NCBI RefSeq assembly: GCF_022132145.1
Contig: NZ_JAJISP010000005.1
Location: 310,001-374,000, forward strand
Origin: Pseudomonas sp. MMS21 TM103
Lineage (GTDB): Bacteria > Pseudomonadota > Gammaproteobacteria > Pseudomonadales > Pseudomonadaceae
Length of the DNA: 64,000 nucleotides
Direction of reading: 5' to 3'
Shown: piece by piece, positions 24,935 through 33,671 of the stretch
Numbering within the stretch: the stretch's first letter is position 1
How the letters are laid out: the number at the start of each line of letters is the position of its first letter
The notes under the pieces: generated by a model
Databases searched by the model: none
What the model was told of the DNA's origin: nothing
What the model saw: only the letters and a program-made list of their open reading frames with translations
Program-made: the position numbers and the translations under genes

Positions 24935-26305
24935 ATGCCGTCAAAACCCTACCTACCCCACGACAAGCTACTGGATCTGCTACTGGACGTTGTCTGCGTA
25001 GTGGATAAAGACGGTCGTTTTCTATCCGTCAGCGCGGCCAGCGAGCGGGTTTTCGGGTTCCGGCCCGAAGAAATGGTTGGCCGGGTCGCCTTTGACATGA
25101 TGCACCCGGATGATCGCGCCGTCAGCCGGACGCTCGTCGAGCGCATTAATTTGGGCGAACCCTCGCAGGATCATGAGAACCGTTATTTTCATAAAGACGG
25201 TCATGTCGTTCATATCATGTGGTCTGCCCAATGGCTTGAGACTGAGCAGGTGCGGGTGGGTGTGGCGCGCGATATCACTCGGCGCAAATGTGCCGAGGCG
25301 AAGCAAGCCGCGTTGTATGCGATATCGGAAGTGGCCCACTCGGTTGGCGACCTGCAGACGCTCTATAAGCGAGTGCACGAGGTGATCAGTCAGGTGCTGC
25401 CCGGCGAGAATTTTTCGGTGGCGTTATACGACGCCACGCATGAACAGCTCAGTTTTCCGTATTACGTTGATCAATTTGAGGCGCCGCCGTCACCCATGCC
25501 CTTGGGCTCTGGGGCCCTAGTTGCCGAGGTTATACGCTCCGGCGAAGCCCTGTTGTTAACGCCCGAGACGGCCGAGCGGCTGCTCGCAAAGATTGGTGCC
25601 GTGGTAGGTACACGCGCCGTGGACTGGCTTAGTGTGCCGCTGATATCGGGCAGCAATACCATCGGCGCGCTGGTGCTTCAGAACTATTCCGGGGTCGTGC
25701 GTTACAACGAACAGGACAAGGTGCTGCTGCAATTCGTGTCGAGCCAGGTAGCGGCTGCGATAGAGCGCAAGCGCACGCATTCTCGCCTGGAGTTTCTTGC
25801 GCAATACGACCAACTGACTGAACTGCCAAACCGTGCGCTGTTCCTGGACCGCCTGCGCAGTTCCCTGCAAAGGGCGCAGAGAGATTCCTTACGGCTGGCG
25901 GTGCTTTATCTCGACATGGACAACTTCAAGCACATCAACGATACCTTTGGCCACACCACAGGCGACCTTCTGCTGCGGGAAGTCGCTCAGCGCCTGAAGC
26001 AGTGCGTGCGGGAGTCCGATACTGTTGGCCGTTTGGGCGGTGATGAATTCGCCGTTGTTTTGGACAACATCTGCAGGCAGGAAGATGCCACCCTGGTGGC
26101 CGAGAAAATCATTGTCACCCTGAGCGCCCCCTACCTACTGGAAGGGAATACCCTGATTAGTGCTCCAAGCCTGGGCATCGCGATATACCCAGAGCACGGC
26201 CAGAGTGATCTGCATATGGTTCAGCACGCGGATGAAGCCATGTACGTGGCCAAACGCAGTGGGGGCAAGCGTTATGTGGTTGTCGATAAGCCCGTGAAGG
26301 AATAG
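24935..26305 (+). CDS. PAS-GAF-GGDEF diguanylate cyclase
   Basis: The 456-aa cytoplasmic sensor has a PAS/PAC domain (about residues 8-125, ending in VARDITRRK), a GAF domain (about 135-280) and a C-terminal GGDEF domain (about 295-450). The active-site motif GGDEF is intact at 368-372, and an RESD I-site for product inhibition sits at 358-361, so it should make cyclic di-GMP with feedback control. No EAL domain and no membrane segment are present. It stands alone between a REP sequence and a RAYT relic. Confidence 0.92.
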   Translation: MPSKPYLPHDKLLDLLLDVVCVVDKDGRFLSVSAASERVFGFRPEEMVGRVAFDMMHPDDRAVSRTLVERINLGEPSQDHENRYFHKDGHVVHIMWSAQWLETEQVRVGVARDITRRKCAEAKQAALYAISEVAHSVGDLQTLYKRVHEVISQVLPGENFSVALYDATHEQLSFPYYVDQFEAPPSPMPLGSGALVAEVIRSGEALLLTPETAERLLAKIGAVVGTRAVDWLSVPLISGSNTIGALVLQNYSGVVRYNEQDKVLLQFVSSQVAAAIERKRTHSRLEFLAQYDQLTELPNRALFLDRLRSSLQRAQRDSLRLAVLYLDMDNFKHINDTFGHTTGDLLLREVAQRLKQCVRESDTVGRLGGDEFAVVLDNICRQEDATLVAEKIIVTLSAPYLLEGNTLISAPSLGIAIYPEHGQSDLHMVQHADEAMYVAKRSGGKRYVVVDKPVKE

Positions 26306-26382
26306 TGAACCGACCACGACTTTTGCAGACTTACAGCTTGGATGCTTTATCGACTTGGTAGCCGGTGCATCTTCACTGCGAT

Positions 26383-26416
26383 GAAGTAACTCATCGCCCT
26401 TACGACGAATTACTTC
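26383..26416. repeat. Palindrome related to the large island-edge repeat
   Basis: GAAGTAA (26383-26389) and TTACTTC (26410-26416) flank a CATCGCCCTTACGACG core. The same GTAACYC...GCCCTTACGGCG motif bounds the large palindrome at 16855-17483. It lies about 150 bases upstream of the RAYT relic. Confidence 0.5.
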
Positions 26417-26567
26417 CTTTACTCGCATCGCAGACTTGCCCGCAAAGCCAGTCGACCGTTGTCGAATACCGCAATCAGCAGCAGCTGTACGCGAAGCGTG
26501 GGAAGCCATCGGAAATAGAGAAACCGCCCTACTCCACTCATAGCCAGCCGATTCAAGGAAGAATCCA

Positions 26568-27101
26568 ATGGGCCGCAGCCGTTACGTCATCACCGAACCT
26601 GAAAAACCGCACTTCCTCACTTGCACAGTGCTGGAGTGACTACCGCTGTTCAACCGCCCTGCTCTGGTCGAAATTCTGCTCGACTGCTGGCGCTATCAAC
26701 AGGCAAACCAAGGCTTGCGCCTCCACGGCTACGTGATACTGGAAAACCACCTGCACTACGTCGCCCAGGCCCCTGAGCTGGGCAAATGCGTCAGGGGATT
26801 CAAGTCATTCACGGCACGCCAGATCATCGATCACCTGCGAGACCGCGGAGCAGAACGTGTATTGGAACGACTGCGCTTCGCCAAACGTGCATACAAGGGC
26901 GACCGTGTGCACCAACTCTGGCAGGAGGGTTCGCATGCGGAGCTGATTTACAGTTCAGAGGTGATGCGAGAAAAGCTCGACTACATCCACCACAACCCAC
27001 TCAAACGGGGCTACGTGGATCGAGCGGGGCACTGCGCCGTTACATTGCCTGACGGTTATTCATTTACTTTTACGATCAATTGCAAAGAAAAACAAAATTA
27101 A
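26568..27101 (+). pseudogene. REP-associated tyrosine transposase (RAYT) with an in-frame TGA
   Basis: From ATG 26568 (AAGGA upstream) the sequence reads MGRSRYVITEPEKPHFLTCTVLE, stops at TGA 26637-26639, and continues in the same frame as LPLFNRPALVEILLDCWRY, then LHGYVILENHLHYVAQ and LDYIHHNPLKRGYV. These are the conserved RAYT (Y1_Tnp) blocks, including the HxH metal site in ENHLHYV. Relatives have Trp at the stop position, so a single TGG-to-TGA change truncated it. The rest of the 177-codon frame is undamaged. RAYTs mobilise REP palindromes. Confidence 0.85.
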
Positions 27102-27184
27102 CAAAACAGTCTGCACAAGAGAAGCTCTGCCTCGCTTCCCGGCGGCACGATTGCCGACACGACACCGACAAGAGGCGCAGCAGC

Positions 27185-27340
27185 ATGAATGGACTCGACC
27201 AGCGTGTAGGCCACCACGAGGAACCCCTGGCCGGTCTCACCGACCGCATATCCGTCCAGGCCGGAGGCTTTGGCCTGTGCGCAATTCCGGCAAACCTGAT
27301 CGCCAAGATACGCCGCCGCGGCCTCACAACTCCGCTTTGA
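27185..27340 (+). pseudogene. atoD: N-terminal remnant of 3-oxoacid CoA-transferase subunit A
   Basis: From ATG 27185 the peptide MNGLDQRVGHHEEPLAGL, then GGFGLCAIPANLIAKIRRRG, matches the start of AtoD/ScoA-type CoA-transferase alpha subunits, which carry GGFGLCGIPENLI. After about 45 residues homology ends and a TGA follows at 27338-27340; the full subunit is about 220-230 aa. Subunit B is missing too. Intact atoE lies downstream, so this is probably the scar of a deleted ato operon. Confidence 0.72.
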
Positions 27341-27498
27341 AGCACTAATACCAGGTATTACGAGCCAACCAATTCCCCTGTAGTTATGTTCCATCCCGGG
27401 TCTGGTAAGACGTCAGGCTCAGTTTCGAGTGGCTTTGCTCCGACGCATGTCATCCGGAAAACTCCAATGCAAAATTTATAATAATGGAGAAACTCAAC

Positions 27499-28806
27499 AT
27501 GCTTGACCGTGCAGCCAAACCCTTAGTGAAGCTGGTAGACCGATACCTGCCTGATCCTTTTATATTCGTGCTGATACTCACGCTGGTGGCTTTTGCTGCC
27601 GCGATTATTGTTGAAGGCCATGGGCCGATGGCGGTTATCGAAATGTGGGGGCAGGGATTCTGGAACCTGTTGAGCTTCTCGATGCAGATGCTGCTCGTGC
27701 TGGTGGCCGGCTTCATGCTGGCCAGCACACCGCTGGTTCGAGACATCCTCAACCGCCTAGCGTCCCTCGCGAAAACCCCGGGGCAGGCGATTGTTCTGGT
27801 CACCTTTGTGGCGTTGATCGCCAGCTGGATTAACTGGGGCTTTGGCCTGGTGGTTGGTGCGTTGTTTGCCAAGGCCCTGGCTCGCCAGATCCGCGTGCAT
27901 TATCCGCTGCTGATTGCCAGCGCCTACTCTGGCTTCATCGTTTGGCACGGCGGCCTGGCCGGGTCAATTCCGCTGGTCATCGCCACCGATGGGCACTTTA
28001 GCGAAAGCGTGATTGGGGTCATTGGCACCGGCGAAACCATTTTCGCTTTCTTTAACCTGGCCATCGTGGTCGCGTTGTTTATTGTGGTGCCGGCAGTCAA
28101 TCGCCTGATGCTGCCCAGCGCAGAAGACAGTGTTTATGTAGACCCGAAGTTACTGGATGATCAACCCGACACCCAGTTCACTATCACCCGTCCCGCGGAG
28201 CACCTGGAAAACAGCCGGATGCTTGCCTGGCTTGTGGGCTTCAGTGGCCTTGCCTTTATCTTTCAGTATTTTCTCAACGACGGTGGGCTGAACCTGAACA
28301 TCGTGAACTTCATGTTCCTGTTCCTGGCGATCATTTTGCACCAGACCCCACGCCGGTTATTGGACAGCCTGAACGAAGCGGTGAAAGGCAGTGCCGGCAT
28401 CGTTATCCAGTTTCCGTTTTATGCCGGGATCATGGGTGTGATGACCGCTTCGGGGCTGGCCGCCAGTATTTCTTCTGGATTTGTGTCCATAGCTACAGCC
28501 GAAAGCTTGCCGTTTTGGAGTTTTATCAGCGCCGGGCTGGTGAATATCTTCGTGCCCTCCGGTGGCGGCCAATGGGCTGTTCAGGCACCGGTCATGTTGC
28601 CTGCGGCTCAGGAGCTGGGGGCGAGCATACCCCGTGTTGCAATGGCCGTTGCCTGGGGTGATGCCTGGACCAATCTGCTACAACCCTTCTGGGCGTTGCC
28701 CGTACTGGCTATTGCCGGGCTGAAGGCAAAAGACATCATGGGCTACTGCCTGATGCTGCTGCTAATTACCGGAATCATCATCAGCATCGGCTTGACCTGG
28801 CTCTGA
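27499..28806 (+). CDS. atoE: Short-chain fatty acid transporter AtoE
   Basis: A 435-aa inner-membrane protein with about ten or eleven hydrophobic segments. The family signature is clear: LPDPFIFVLILTL near the start, SWINWGFGLVVGALFAK, then YSGFIVWHGGLAGS and a late VPSGGGQWAVQAP. AtoE carries acetoacetate, butyrate or related short acids into the cell. The start at 27499 follows GGAG with nine-base spacing; ATG 27484 is in frame but lacks a binding site. The CoA-transferase that normally accompanies it survives only as a fragment, so imported acids would need another activating enzyme. Confidence 0.9.
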   Translation: MLDRAAKPLVKLVDRYLPDPFIFVLILTLVAFAAAIIVEGHGPMAVIEMWGQGFWNLLSFSMQMLLVLVAGFMLASTPLVRDILNRLASLAKTPGQAIVLVTFVALIASWINWGFGLVVGALFAKALARQIRVHYPLLIASAYSGFIVWHGGLAGSIPLVIATDGHFSESVIGVIGTGETIFAFFNLAIVVALFIVVPAVNRLMLPSAEDSVYVDPKLLDDQPDTQFTITRPAEHLENSRMLAWLVGFSGLAFIFQYFLNDGGLNLNIVNFMFLFLAIILHQTPRRLLDSLNEAVKGSAGIVIQFPFYAGIMGVMTASGLAASISSGFVSIATAESLPFWSFISAGLVNIFVPSGGGQWAVQAPVMLPAAQELGASIPRVAMAVAWGDAWTNLLQPFWALPVLAIAGLKAKDIMGYCLMLLLITGIIISIGLTWL

Positions 28807-28815
28807 CGCCGCGAT

Positions 28816-28868
28816 GACTCTGCGCAGGGGCCGCTGTAGGCTGCCCTGCACAGAGTCCCAGTTTTCCG
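28816..28868 (+). terminator. Terminator after atoE
   Basis: A stem of GACTCTGCGCAGGG with CCCTGCACAGAGTC (one mismatch) is followed by CCAGTTTTCC, ten bases after the atoE stop. Confidence 0.7.
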
Positions 28869-29110
28869 TCCCTTCGACTGTCGGCGCAGTGCGGTGATCT
28901 ACCCCACTGCATTGGCCACCTTGTTATTGCGAAAGCCAAATGTTTGGTTGAACCGTCCGCGTGGGAACGATCAAATACCCATCATCCTGTCAGCTGGCCC
29001 ACCCTGCCCCCCAGCTAAGCTACATTTCCTGTACGTCCTTGCCGCAATGGCAACACCGTGCCGGCGGCAAAGGTAGCCCCGACCAAACTGCCCGCTCAAC
29101 GGGAGTGAAC
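28869..29110 (+). other. Intergenic region before a small membrane protein gene
   Basis: No gene seen. The sequence directly before 29111 has GGGAGTGAAC as the ribosome binding site. Confidence 0.4.
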
Positions 29111-29422
29111 ATGCCAACTTTCAGTTCATTTTATCTATGGTTACACCGTCATCTATTGGTTAGCTTCCTCCTGATGACGGCGAGCTTTTTGGCTTTTGGC
29201 TACCTCACTATCGACCTGGTGCATTTACTCAGCAGCAATGCTGCCTTTATCGTTAGGCATGGCTGGGTGGCGCTGATGAGCGGCGGCTTACTTCAGTTTG
29301 TCGAACTAACGCTGATAGCGCTGCTGGCCATGGCCTGCTACATGCTCTTCAGGTTGTGTGAGCAGGCGTTATTGCAACGGCTGTCGAGTAGCTCTCGTGC
29401 AATAACTCGCAGAATGGGATAA
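29111..29422 (+). CDS. Small two-span membrane protein
   Basis: The 103-aa protein has hydrophobic segments at about residues 14-38 and 55-80, with a short polar loop and a basic C-terminus rich in Ser and Arg. ATG 29111 is preceded by GGGAG. I do not recognise the family. The 3' end runs into a GCAGCGATACCCATC repeat motif that also occurs in the large palindrome near 17193, so the last residues may come from repeat insertion. Confidence 0.55.
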   Translation: MPTFSSFYLWLHRHLLVSFLLMTASFLAFGYLTIDLVHLLSSNAAFIVRHGWVALMSGGLLQFVELTLIALLAMACYMLFRLCEQALLQRLSSSSRAITRRMG

Positions 29423-29585
29423 GTGCAGCGATACCCATCAAACCGAACATCAGACGGTGCAGAGCTAACGGCCCAACATTCTGATCGCGCCCATACAGCG
29501 TATGTAAACGAGCAAACCATGCAGCCGTTACAATGCCGCCAACGCCGATTCCCCTATGCAGGCACGCCCCGGAGCCAGACTCACG

Positions 29586-30272
29586 ATGTTTACCCTTGTA
29601 CACCTGGACAACCCGCCTCCGGAGTCGCTGAAAAGCCAGATCCTGCAGATGGTGGTGGACTACCTCAGCGACATCAGCCCGGTGTCGCTGACGCCCAGCA
29701 ATCCCCTCTACCAGTTGTACCAGTACGTGATCGGCTACGAGATGCACCTATACCTGCAGGCCATGGACAGTGCCGTGGATAGCACCGCGCAGTTGATCCT
29801 GGCCCTGGACGACCTCGACCCTTCCCAGGTGCTGGGCTTTGCCCTTTACCTGCCGGCCAAGGATGACCCCGAGGCCTGCACCCTGGCCTATATGGCCGTC
29901 CAGGCCAGCCAGCGCCGGCGCGGTATGGCGCGGGCCATGCTGCAGCGCATGGTCACTCGCCATCCCCATGCCGAACTGGCCTGTGTGGCCAGCAAGGTGC
30001 CGACCTTCGAGGCCATGGGTTTTCAGGTGCTGGCGGCGCGGGGGCCGCAAGTGCTGATGAGTACCCGAGGCCATGCCTCGGACGGCATGGTGGCGGTGCA
30101 GGACCTGGCGCCCATCTATCAATCCAAGGAAGTCCGGCAGATCCACACCTACCTGGTGAAGGAGCACGGCCAAAAGGCCATGAGCGAGGCGGAGAAACAG
30201 CGCGACCGCCAGCTCGACCAGATGGCCCAGCAAGCGCAGGCGCTGGTCCGCGAGCGCCTTATCCTGCATTAA
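29586..30272 (+). CDS. GNAT-family N-acetyltransferase
   Basis: A 228-aa protein. Residues about 85-160 carry the GNAT core, with the acetyl-CoA motif A visible as QASQRRRGMARAMLQRM. A C-terminal extension of about 60 residues is helical and charged (KEHGQKAMSEAEKQRDRQLDQ cut after Gln), likely a coiled coil. The start ATG 29586 begins MFTLVHLD; ATG 29556 is in frame. The substrate cannot be predicted. Confidence 0.82.
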   Translation: MFTLVHLDNPPPESLKSQILQMVVDYLSDISPVSLTPSNPLYQLYQYVIGYEMHLYLQAMDSAVDSTAQLILALDDLDPSQVLGFALYLPAKDDPEACTLAYMAVQASQRRRGMARAMLQRMVTRHPHAELACVASKVPTFEAMGFQVLAARGPQVLMSTRGHASDGMVAVQDLAPIYQSKEVRQIHTYLVKEHGQKAMSEAEKQRDRQLDQMAQQAQALVRERLILH

Positions 30273-30404
30273 TGTCTATACATTTCAGTTACTTGGCTAG
30301 CTCGCAGGATAAGTTGAGCGACGCGATCCTGAGCAAGCAAGTCACCCATTGCACGGGTATCGCGCGGCGCCAGCTGCCCTCAGCACCTGGCGCGCCAGAT
30401 GCTG

Positions 30405-31064
30405 CTAGACCCCTCTGGACAGCACGATATCGAACACCCCGCGCCGCCCCTCGCCCTCTGCCTCCAGCGCGATGACGCTATCCGGGTGCGCGCTGGCCCA
30501 GGGGTCTTTGGCGATGAAGGGGTCACCGGCAAAGTACAGTTGCAGGGTCACCGGCACGTGCAGCGACTCCATCACCCGGAAGTGGATATGCGCCGGCCGT
30601 GTGATCCCGGCGTACTGTTCCAACCCCGGCAGGTTCGGCGGTACCGGATAGCGTCCGGGCATCACGGTCTCGATGCGGTAGCGACCCTGGGCGTCGGTGT
30701 AAAGCATGCCGCGTAGGTGGAAATTGCCCTTGTCGGTGAAGTTGCCGGGGGTCTGGGTGTCGTACTGGCCGGTACTGTTGGCCTGCCAGACTTCGACCAG
30801 GGCGTTGGCAATCGGCGTTCGGCAGTCCTCGCTGAGCACCGTACCGCTCACCACCAGCCGCTCGCCAGCCTCTTCCGGCCCGGCCAGTTTCGCCAGAAAA
30901 GGCGAGCCGAAGCGGTAGTAGGGACCGAGGATGTCGCCCGCCGTGGGTCGACAGACTTGCTGCGCCAGGGCCGGCGCGGCCAGTAAGCCTGCGCCGAGGA
31001 CCGCACTGCCATAGAGAAAGCGACGCCGTGACAGGCCTGCGCCAAGCCTTTGCCGTTTGTCCAC
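30405..31064 (-). CDS. Tat-exported intradiol dioxygenase-like protein
   Basis: The 219-aa protein starts with a twin-arginine signal (SRRRFLYGSA, then a hydrophobic run ending APALAQ), so the mature part is periplasmic. It then has the dioxygenase C-terminal beta-sandwich: GDILGPYYRFG, VVSGTVLSEDCRTPIANALVEVW, GRYRIETVMPGRYP and RPAHIHFRV. The Tyr and His residues of these segments are the usual Fe(III) ligands of protocatechuate/catechol dioxygenases. I use a GTG start at 31064 because AGGAGG lies five bases upstream. Exported members of this family are poorly characterised, so the aromatic substrate is unknown. Confidence 0.85.
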   Translation of the reverse strand: MDKRQRLGAGLSRRRFLYGSAVLGAGLLAAPALAQQVCRPTAGDILGPYYRFGSPFLAKLAGPEEAGERLVVSGTVLSEDCRTPIANALVEVWQANSTGQYDTQTPGNFTDKGNFHLRGMLYTDAQGRYRIETVMPGRYPVPPNLPGLEQYAGITRPAHIHFRVMESLHVPVTLQLYFAGDPFIAKDPWASAHPDSVIALEAEGEGRRGVFDIVLSRGV

Positions 31065-31251
31065 CTCGACCTCCTGGCCGGGGTCTGCCCCGGCATGCCA
31101 ATCACCGCATCCCGTGGCAAGGACCCGGCCCGAATGCAATCAGTCTAGTTGGCGATCCAGCTGTCAGCGCGGCCGGACTTGTCAGCTGGACCGACGGCCA
31201 TGCCAATCGCCTCGCCGGGATAACACCGACAGATCCATCGCCAATTCCGAG

Positions 31252-31671
31252 CTAAACGCCGTGCCGGTTCTGGCTGGCCTGGACAATGCGCTGGGCCGGC
31301 ACCCGCAACTGGGTCAGCAGGTACTCGGCGAACGCCGGGGTGTAGCCCTGCAACTCGATCGCCTGCGCCATGCACTTCAACCAGGCATCGCTGCCGGCCT
31401 GGTCGATCGGCCACTGGGCGTGGAAGGCTGGTATCGAGATGGCGCCGTACTTCTCGCTGAACAGACGCGGCCCACCCAGCCAGCCGCTGAGGAAGCAGGC
31501 CAGCTTGTCCCGGGACACATCCAGGCTCTGCGGGTGCATGCGGCGCAACGCGGCCGCTTTCGGCAACTGGTCCATCAGCCGGTAGAAATCGTCGACCAGG
31601 CGACGCAGGCCGTCGATCCCCCCTGCGGCCTGGTAAGAGGCGTCACCGACGCCGAAAGGCGGATTGTTCAT
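31252..31671 (-). CDS. Group II truncated haemoglobin
   Basis: The 139-aa protein matches trHb2 (YjbI/GlbO) globins. It has YQAAGGIDGLRRLVDDFY at the A/B helices, LACFLSGWLGGP in the E region and the likely proximal His84 in PAFHAQWPI, followed by DAWLKCM. Such globins bind O2 or NO and are linked to redox stress. ATG 31671 follows GGAGACCC. It is on the same strand as the dioxygenase but separated by 187 bases. Confidence 0.9.
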   Translation of the reverse strand: MNNPPFGVGDASYQAAGGIDGLRRLVDDFYRLMDQLPKAAALRRMHPQSLDVSRDKLACFLSGWLGGPRLFSEKYGAISIPAFHAQWPIDQAGSDAWLKCMAQAIELQGYTPAFAEYLLTQLRVPAQRIVQASQNRHGV

Positions 31672-31898
31672 GGCAAGGGTCTCCGGGGAAAAACCACAGT
31701 GTACAAGGCTGCCGGGGGGCGCCCATCAATCGGGACCGGCGGCAGGTAGGGGATTTTTCGCCCCCGCCTACCAGTTGCGGAGATGCTCGGGCGCTATTGC
31801 TGGCATCGATACTTACCATCAGCCCAATGAAGTTCTCTTAAAAAACCTCGGGCGTACCATCTGCTCCACACCCAACCAACACCCCGGAGCACACCATC
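31672..31898. other. Intergenic region with divergent promoters
   Basis: Between the divergently transcribed globin and repeat-protein genes. No gene is visible; CCCCGGAGCAC precedes the repeat-protein ATG. Confidence 0.4.
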
Positions 31899-32222
31899 AT
31901 GAAACGCCAACTCCTCCTCAGCGTTGCTTTCTCTGTACTGGCCGCCAACGTTTTTGCTGCGTCCTCCGCTCAGCCAGTTGTCGCCGAAGGCGGCTCGGAT
32001 CGCCTGATTGAAAGCCGCATCGCCGAAGGTGGCTCGGATCGCCTGATCGACAGCCGCGTCGCCGAAGGTGGCTCGGATCGCCTGATCGACAGCCGCGTCG
32101 CCGAAGGTGGCTCGGACCGCCTGATCGACAGCCGCGTCGCCGAAGGTGGCTCGGACCGCCTGATCGACAGCCGCGTCGCCGAAGGTGGCTCGGACCGCCT
32201 GATCGACAGCCGCACCGCCTAA
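31899..32222 (+). CDS. Secreted protein of 13-residue tandem repeats
   Basis: The 107-aa precursor has a Sec signal peptide (residues 1-20, cut after VFAA) followed by six tandem copies of VAEGGSDRLIDSR (residues 28-105), with small variations in the first two. Similar Pseudomonas proteins are sometimes labelled phage infection protein, but I know of no proven function. The gene stops at TAA 32220-32222, inside what is clearly a seventh repeat: the following codons read GGSDCLSENTV before a TGA at 32256-32258. A GAA-to-TAA change therefore shortened it by about 12 residues. A strong terminator follows. Confidence 0.8.
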   Translation: MKRQLLLSVAFSVLAANVFAASSAQPVVAEGGSDRLIESRIAEGGSDRLIDSRVAEGGSDRLIDSRVAEGGSDRLIDSRVAEGGSDRLIDSRVAEGGSDRLIDSRTA

Positions 32223-32258
32223 GGTGGCTCCGACTGTCTGAGCGAGAACACCGTATGA
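31980..32258 (+). repeat. 39-bp coding tandem repeat, six full units and one degenerate
   Basis: Units begin at 31980, 32019, 32058, 32097, 32136 and 32175. Units 3-6 are almost identical at the DNA level, which implies recent duplication by slippage or recombination. The seventh (32214-32258) is degenerate and contains the premature stop. Confidence 0.9.
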
Positions 32259-32280
32259 CTAGATCAGAACTGCTGCCCAC

Positions 32281-32315
32281 AATAAAGCCGGCCCAATCAG
32301 CCGGCTTTATTTTTG
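32281..32315. terminator. Bidirectional terminator
   Basis: The stem AATAAAGCCGGC / GCCGGCTTTATT has T residues following on the plus strand and A residues preceding it, so it can work in both directions. Confidence 0.88.
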
Positions 32316-32541
32316 CCTGTCGATTCGACACCACAGAACAACGGGGACACGGCTTGCGTCAGCGCAACGACGAGGACGTTGAACCACGTGTAGCCGGCGC
32401 AAGGAAGGTTGAACCCGGCATTGCGAAATCACCAGCGCCCCGTGCCTAGCGACCCCCACCTAAAATGCCCGGGTGTTGCGGGCCAATCGATGCGCCAGGC
32501 AGCCCCACGCGACGCCTCCAATCCAGGCGCACGACCATCAA

Positions 32542-33207
32542 CTAGGCGCCATGCAGCCAGAACCACAGCGGCACCGGGGCCACGGCGCAGGCCACCAGCG
32601 TGAGATAGCCATGGAAGGGGACTAACCTGCTCATGCCAACCACCAGTCCTATGCCACCGCCGCCTCCGATCAGAGCGTTGCCTGGCAGGTTGAGCAGTAC
32701 GGCAATCGTCAGGTAGCGGTGCTCTAGCAAAAACGGCGCGACTGTCTTCGGGGCCTTGTCGTTGAGCAGCTTCAGGCGTGCTGCTGGATCGAGGGGTTCG
32801 AGCTGACGGACCAGGGCGCCGGCGCGATGGAGGTGCAGCCAGTCGAGCATATGCCACAACAACCTTGGCGGCAGGCTGCGCCCTACGGCAAAGCTGATCG
32901 ACAGAGCCGCCAGCGTGCACAGGTAGATGAGTAGCGCACCCTTGCCGCCAAGCAGAAACATCAGCGCCAGACCAACCTCGATACCGGGCATGAACGGTGT
33001 GGCCATCAGCACCACGTAGAGCAGCGCGAACCCCAGCACCATGGCTTGCATCAAGGGCTCATGACGGGGAAAGAGCTGAAAGTTGGTCTGCCGCATCAGC
33101 CAGGAACCACCGACGTTCACTACCATCACCACCAGCACAAACAGGCTGATCTTCAGGTAACGCGCCCAGGGCAAGAGTGGCCGTGCCGGTTGCCTGGGTT
33201 CGATCAT
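32542..33207 (-). CDS. VTT-domain (TVP38/DedA-like) membrane protein
   Basis: The 221-aa membrane protein has segments near residues 17-35, 52-70, 74-100 and 160-215. The VTT/SNARE-associated pattern is visible as MPGIEVGLALMFLLGGKG and, near the C-terminus, LNLPGNALIGGGGGIG. DedA-type proteins work in membrane lipid scrambling and homeostasis, but the role of this subgroup is unknown. The gene shares strand and a 44-bp gap with the upstream secreted protein. Confidence 0.75.
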   Translation of the reverse strand: MIEPRQPARPLLPWARYLKISLFVLVVMVVNVGGSWLMRQTNFQLFPRHEPLMQAMVLGFALLYVVLMATPFMPGIEVGLALMFLLGGKGALLIYLCTLAALSISFAVGRSLPPRLLWHMLDWLHLHRAGALVRQLEPLDPAARLKLLNDKAPKTVAPFLLEHRYLTIAVLLNLPGNALIGGGGGIGLVVGMSRLVPFHGYLTLVACAVAPVPLWFWLHGA

Positions 33208-33251
33208 TGGCAGGTCTCCATGACGAGATTACTGTGGCGTTCGCAGCCCGA

Positions 33252-33671
33252 CTATTCCTTCAGCGAACCCTCGAACCAGTATTCACGGCGGGTATCCCAG
33301 TACCAACGCTCCTTGGTCCAGACAAAAGTGGCTCGTGCTGTATTGCCCTCGACCACGCCCTGCCAGGCAATCTGACCATGGCTGGGACTGGTGGTGGTCG
33401 CCTCGAAGTAGATGCGTTCGCCGTCGACCCGGGTGGAGTATTCGCTGCTGCCGAAGTTATAGGGCTCGCAGGAGGCCGAGGTAAACAGGCCATCGGTGAA
33501 GATAAGTGCCTCCTCCTCGTCGGTCGCCAGCGAATTGCCCTTTTCGCCATTGCGGCCGATGAAGGTCTTACCGTCCAGAAGATGGGAAGGCTCATCGGCG
33601 TAGCTTGCAGTGGCCACCCAGGGCCCCACCATCACCGCAGCCAGCACGCATGCATACAAATGACCGTTCAT
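33252..33671 (-). CDS. Uncharacterised periplasmic protein
   Basis: The 139-aa precursor starts MNGHLYACVLAAVMVG with a signal peptide cleaved at about residue 26 (ASYADEP). The mature part is rich in aromatic and charged residues (DGERIYFEATTTSPSHGQ and KERWYWDTRREYWFEGSL), probably a small beta-barrel. GGAGG precedes ATG 33671. I do not recognise the family. Confidence 0.7.
   Translation of the reverse strand: MNGHLYACVLAAVMVGPWVATASYADEPSHLLDGKTFIGRNGEKGNSLATDEEEALIFTDGLFTSASCEPYNFGSSEYSTRVDGERIYFEATTTSPSHGQIAWQGVVEGNTARATFVWTKERWYWDTRREYWFEGSLKE

Noticed and set aside
27098-27394. 98-codon leftward hydrophobic frame before atoE
   Set aside because: It is antisense to the CoA-transferase fragment, which has a much better explanation by family match.
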